A stretch of 14,800 nucleotides of DNA, taken from NCBI GenBank assembly GCA_038203025.1, contig JBBREK010000094.1:1-14800 (forward strand), in the 5' to 3' direction. Under the pieces are notes generated by a model. The model saw only the letters and a program-made list of their open reading frames with translations. It was not told the origin of the DNA and did no database searches. This DNA comes from UBA11346 sp038203025 (GTDB taxonomy: Bacteria > Planctomycetota > UBA11346). Positions 12,410 to 14,800 of this stretch are shown one piece after another (position 1 is the first letter of the stretch; each line of letters opens with the position of its first letter). A program made the translations under genes and the position numbers.

Positions 12410-14608
12410 ATGGCGGCCGTGCCAGACGAACCGCTCCTCGCCGCCGTCGCCGTCGATGTCCCGGGCCAGGACGCCTTCACCTGGCGCGTGCCCGAGGCGT
12501 TGGCCGCCGTGGCCGTGCCCGGCGCCAGCGTCACCGTGCCGTTCGGCCCGCGCACGGTGCGCGGCTTTATCATCGCGCTGGAGCGCAAGACGCCGGAACC
12601 AGCCCTGGCCGGCAAGCTCAAGGATGTGCTGGCGGTGCGGCCCGAGGTCCGCGTACCGCCGCACCTGCTGCGCCTGATCCGCTGGGGCGCGCGCTACTAC
12701 CGCTGCTCGGTCGGCGAGTTCCTCGCCGGCTCGATCCCGGCGGCGGTGCGCGAGGGCAAGACGATCAAGGTGGAACGGCGGCTGGTACGTGTCGCCGGGT
12801 TCGCCGGGAAGCTGACCGCGCGGCAGCAGGCCGTGCAGGCAGCGTTGCCGGCCGAGCCGCTGACCTGGGTGGTAGCGATGCAGCGCTCTGGCGGCTCGCG
12901 CGACATTCTTGGCAAGCTGGTCGTCGCCGGGGCGCTCGTCGAGCTGGTCGAGGACGCCGACGTGTTGGAGGTGCGGCTGGAGGCCGCCCTTGAGCGCCAC
13001 CCGCACACCGACGAGCAGCAGGTCGCAATCGACGCGGTGGCCGCGGCCCTCGACGCCGGACGGCACGAGGCCTTCCTGCTCTACGGCGTCACCGGTTCGG
13101 GGAAGACGCTGGTCTATCTCGACCTCGCCGAACGGGTCATCGCCGCCGGTCGCCAGGCGCTGTTTTTGCTGCCCGAGATCGGCCTGACCCCGCAGCTGGC
13201 GGCGCGGGTACGCTCGCGCATCCCGCGCACGGTGGTGTGGCACAGCGGTTTCACCGACGGCGAGCGCGCCGAGCTGTGGCGCCGGGTGGCGGCCGGCGAG
13301 GTCGATCTGGTGCTGGGTACGCGCTCGGCGCTGTTCGCGCCGCTGCCGGCGCCCGGCCTGATCATCGTCGACGAAGAGCACGACCAGTCCTACAAACAGG
13401 AGTCGGTGCCGCGCTACCACGCCCGCGACCTCGCCGTGGTCTACGGCAAGCAGCTGGCGATCCCGGTGATCCTGGGCAGTGCCACGCCGTCACTGGAAAG
13501 CGTACATAACGGCCGTGAGCGGCGCTACCGCGTGCTGACGCTGAAGAACCGGCCGCGCGGCGGCCAGCTACCCACCCCGACCGTGGTCGACATGCGCCGC
13601 GAGTTTAACGAGGCGAAACGCCGTGCCGAGCTCTCGCGCGTGCTGGTCGAGGCGCTGACCGCAACGGTGCGGCGGCGCGAGCAGGCGATCATCCTGCTCA
13701 ACCGGCGCGGCTGGAGCCCGGTGGTGACGTGTACGCAGTGCGGCGTCACCGCGCAGTGTACCGCCTGCGACATCTCGCTGACCTTCCACCGCGGCGCCGG
13801 CCTGCTGAAATGCCACTATTGCGGCCACGAGCGCGGCATGCCGGCGGCCTGCCCGGCCTGCGGCGGCACGCTCAGCGCCACCGGCATCGGCACCGAGCAG
13901 CTTGAGCAGCTGGTGCGTCAGGTGGTGCCGGGGGTGCGCACGCTGCGCGCCGACGCTGACACCACCGGCGGCCGGCAGGGCCACGCCAAGCTGCTGCAGA
14001 TCTTCGCCGCTGGCGAGGCCGATGTGCTGGTCGGCACGCAGATGGTCGCCAAGGGTCTCGACTTCGCGCGCGTCACCCTGGTCGGCGTGCTGCACGCCGA
14101 TCGCTGTCTCAGCACCCCAGAGTTTCGCGCCGCCGAGCGGACCTACCAGCTGGTCGCCCAGGTAGCCGGCCGGGCCGGCCGTGGCGAACGGCCGGGCACG
14201 GTCATCGTCCAGGCTTTCGACCCCGAGGCCCTGCCCATCGCCTGCGCGGTCGCCGGTCGGCCCAAGCCCTTCTACGACGCCGAGCTGGCGCTGCGCGCCG
14301 AATACGGCTATCCGCCGAGCAGCGGCCTGGTGCGCGTGCTATGGACTGGCCCGGCCGAACCGGCGGTACGCGCCGCAGCCGAGACCGACGGCCAGCGCAT
14401 CCTCGACGCCGCCAGCCCGCTCGGCGCGGTGGTGCTCGGCCCGACCCCGGCCGCCCTCGCCTGGCTCAAGGGCCAGCACCGCTGGCACCTGCTGATCAAG
14501 GCGCCGAGTCGCGGCGCCGCGCAGAGCCTGCTCGACGCGCTCGGACCGCTGAAGCGTCACAGCGGCGTGGTCACCGCGATTGATGTCGATCCGGCGAATA
14601 CCGGTTAG
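12410..14608 (+). CDS. priA: Primosomal protein N' (PriA), replication-restart helicase
   Basis: PriA recognises stalled replication forks and reloads the replicative helicase. The product is 732 residues, the same length as the E. coli protein. Residues 1-105 match the 3' DNA-binding domain, and the winged helix follows. The helicase core has Walker A GVTGSGKT (226-233), the DEEH box (321-324), GSATPS, GTQMVAKG (542-549) and QVAGRAGRG (584-592). The zinc-binding insert carries eight cysteines as four pairs (441/444, 450/453, 468/471, 481/484), all present. I chose the ATG at 12410 because the protein then begins with the conserved N-terminal domain; the frame is open further upstream only over the divergent gene. 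There is no clear Shine-Dalgarno sequence before it. The gene stands alone on this strand. Confidence 0.97.
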   Translation: MAAVPDEPLLAAVAVDVPGQDAFTWRVPEALAAVAVPGASVTVPFGPRTVRGFIIALERKTPEPALAGKLKDVLAVRPEVRVPPHLLRLIRWGARYYRCSVGEFLAGSIPAAVREGKTIKVERRLVRVAGFAGKLTARQQAVQAALPAEPLTWVVAMQRSGGSRDILGKLVVAGALVELVEDADVLEVRLEAALERHPHTDEQQVAIDAVAAALDAGRHEAFLLYGVTGSGKTLVYLDLAERVIAAGRQALFLLPEIGLTPQLAARVRSRIPRTVVWHSGFTDGERAELWRRVAAGEVDLVLGTRSALFAPLPAPGLIIVDEEHDQSYKQESVPRYHARDLAVVYGKQLAIPVILGSATPSLESVHNGRERRYRVLTLKNRPRGGQLPTPTVVDMRREFNEAKRRAELSRVLVEALTATVRRREQAIILLNRRGWSPVVTCTQCGVTAQCTACDISLTFHRGAGLLKCHYCGHERGMPAACPACGGTLSATGIGTEQLEQLVRQVVPGVRTLRADADTTGGRQGHAKLLQIFAAGEADVLVGTQMVAKGLDFARVTLVGVLHADRCLSTPEFRAAERTYQLVAQVAGRAGRGERPGTVIVQAFDPEALPIACAVAGRPKPFYDAELALRAEYGYPPSSGLVRVLWTGPAEPAVRAAAETDGQRILDAASPLGAVVLGPTPAALAWLKGQHRWHLLIKAPSRGAAQSLLDALGPLKRHSGVVTAIDVDPANTG

Positions 14609-14618
14609 CCTTCGCCAC

Positions 14619-14686
14619 GGGGCTTCGCCCGCTACGGCTGTGCGCTACAGCCGGCCAAGGCCGGCGCTACGGTGCGCCAGGCGCAC
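14619..14686. repeat. Palindrome cluster downstream of priA, including a third repeat half
   Basis: Three hairpins lie in a row: GGGC-TTC-GCCC (14620-14630), GCCGGCC-AA-GGCCGGC (14650-14665) and GTGCGCC-A-GGCGCAC (14672-14686). On the minus strand, 14672-14650 matches the first half of the bipartite repeat at 20 of 23 positions. The 12-mer at 14619-14630 is the exact reverse complement of 3189-3200. The cluster separates the convergent priA and cyclase-like genes and may limit read-through, though no U-tract is present. Confidence 0.65.
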
Positions 14687-14707
14687 GCGCAGCGAGCCGA
14701 AGCGAGC

Positions 14708-14800
14708 CTAATTCGACGGCAACAGTCGAAGATCGACGGTCAGCGCCAGCAGCGCCATGGCGGTGGCGTAGACGGCGCCGTGCTCGCGTTCGTTGTCGCC
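14708..14800 (-). CDS. C-terminus of a probable squalene-hopene-cyclase or prenyltransferase-like protein
   Basis: Only the last 30 codons and the TAG (14710-14708) are in the window. The peptide contains EHGAVYATAMALLALTVDLR and ends RLLPSN. This resembles the final alpha-alpha repeat of terpene-cyclase-like proteins common in Planctomycetota, which end in a helix of the type YATAMALLALE followed by RYLP. The match is short. It runs convergent to priA, separated by 99 bp of palindromic repeats. Confidence 0.5.
   Translation of the reverse strand, partial: GDNEREHGAVYATAMALLALTVDLRLLPSN

Noticed and set aside
1..14800. CRISPR array, tRNA or rRNA genes, complete insertion sequence
   Set aside because: I saw no regularly spaced long repeats, no tRNA cloverleaf with a TTCGA arm and CCA end, no rRNA core sequence, and no full transposase flanked by inverted repeats.

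Overview
The window is strongly G+C-rich, with C or G at most third codon positions. It reads as part of the chromosome of a heterotrophic bacterium. Three things suggest the Planctomycetota or a relative in the PVC group: an exported multi-module glycoside hydrolase of the DUF5060 type, a cyclase-like C-terminus at the right edge, and many small palindromic repeats. This placement is an inference from gene content, not from a marker gene.

Layout, left to right. Positions 1-2105 (minus strand) hold a DeoR-family regulator. It is followed, after one nucleotide, by a dihydrolipoamide acyltransferase (E2) that runs off the left edge. A promoter/operator candidate lies just upstream of the regulator. 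Positions 2225-3093 (plus) hold two unrecognised genes in tandem. Positions 3094-3480 are a gene-free, hairpin-rich stretch, followed by a small membrane-anchored protein (3481-3717). Positions 3899-8286 (plus) hold an exported glycoside hydrolase with three tandem beta-rich modules and a clan-A-like catalytic barrel. It overlaps by ATGA an exported protein that looks like an SGNH hydrolase without its catalytic serine.

Positions 8295-12357 (minus) form a four-gene cluster. In transcription order it holds a stand-alone transposase N-terminal domain, a Nudix hydrolase, an AraC-family regulator, and a fusion of a Gfo/Idh/MocA dehydrogenase with an aldo/keto reductase. Between the regulator and the fusion gene lies a near-perfect 16-bp direct repeat with a 21-bp period, the geometry of an AraC-family operator. 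Positions 12410-14608 (plus) encode the primosomal helicase PriA. Beyond a repeat cluster, the C-terminus of a cyclase-like protein enters from the right on the minus strand.

The genes suggest polysaccharide breakdown outside the cytoplasm (3899-8286), and a locally controlled redox enzyme that probably acts on a sugar or polyol (8295-11337). A 2-oxoacid dehydrogenase component sits under a sugar-responsive type of repressor (1-2065). The most unusual features are the E2 linkers built from palindromic repeat DNA, the 21-bp-spaced operator, the domesticated transposase fragment, and the glycosidase paired with a probable pseudo-esterase.
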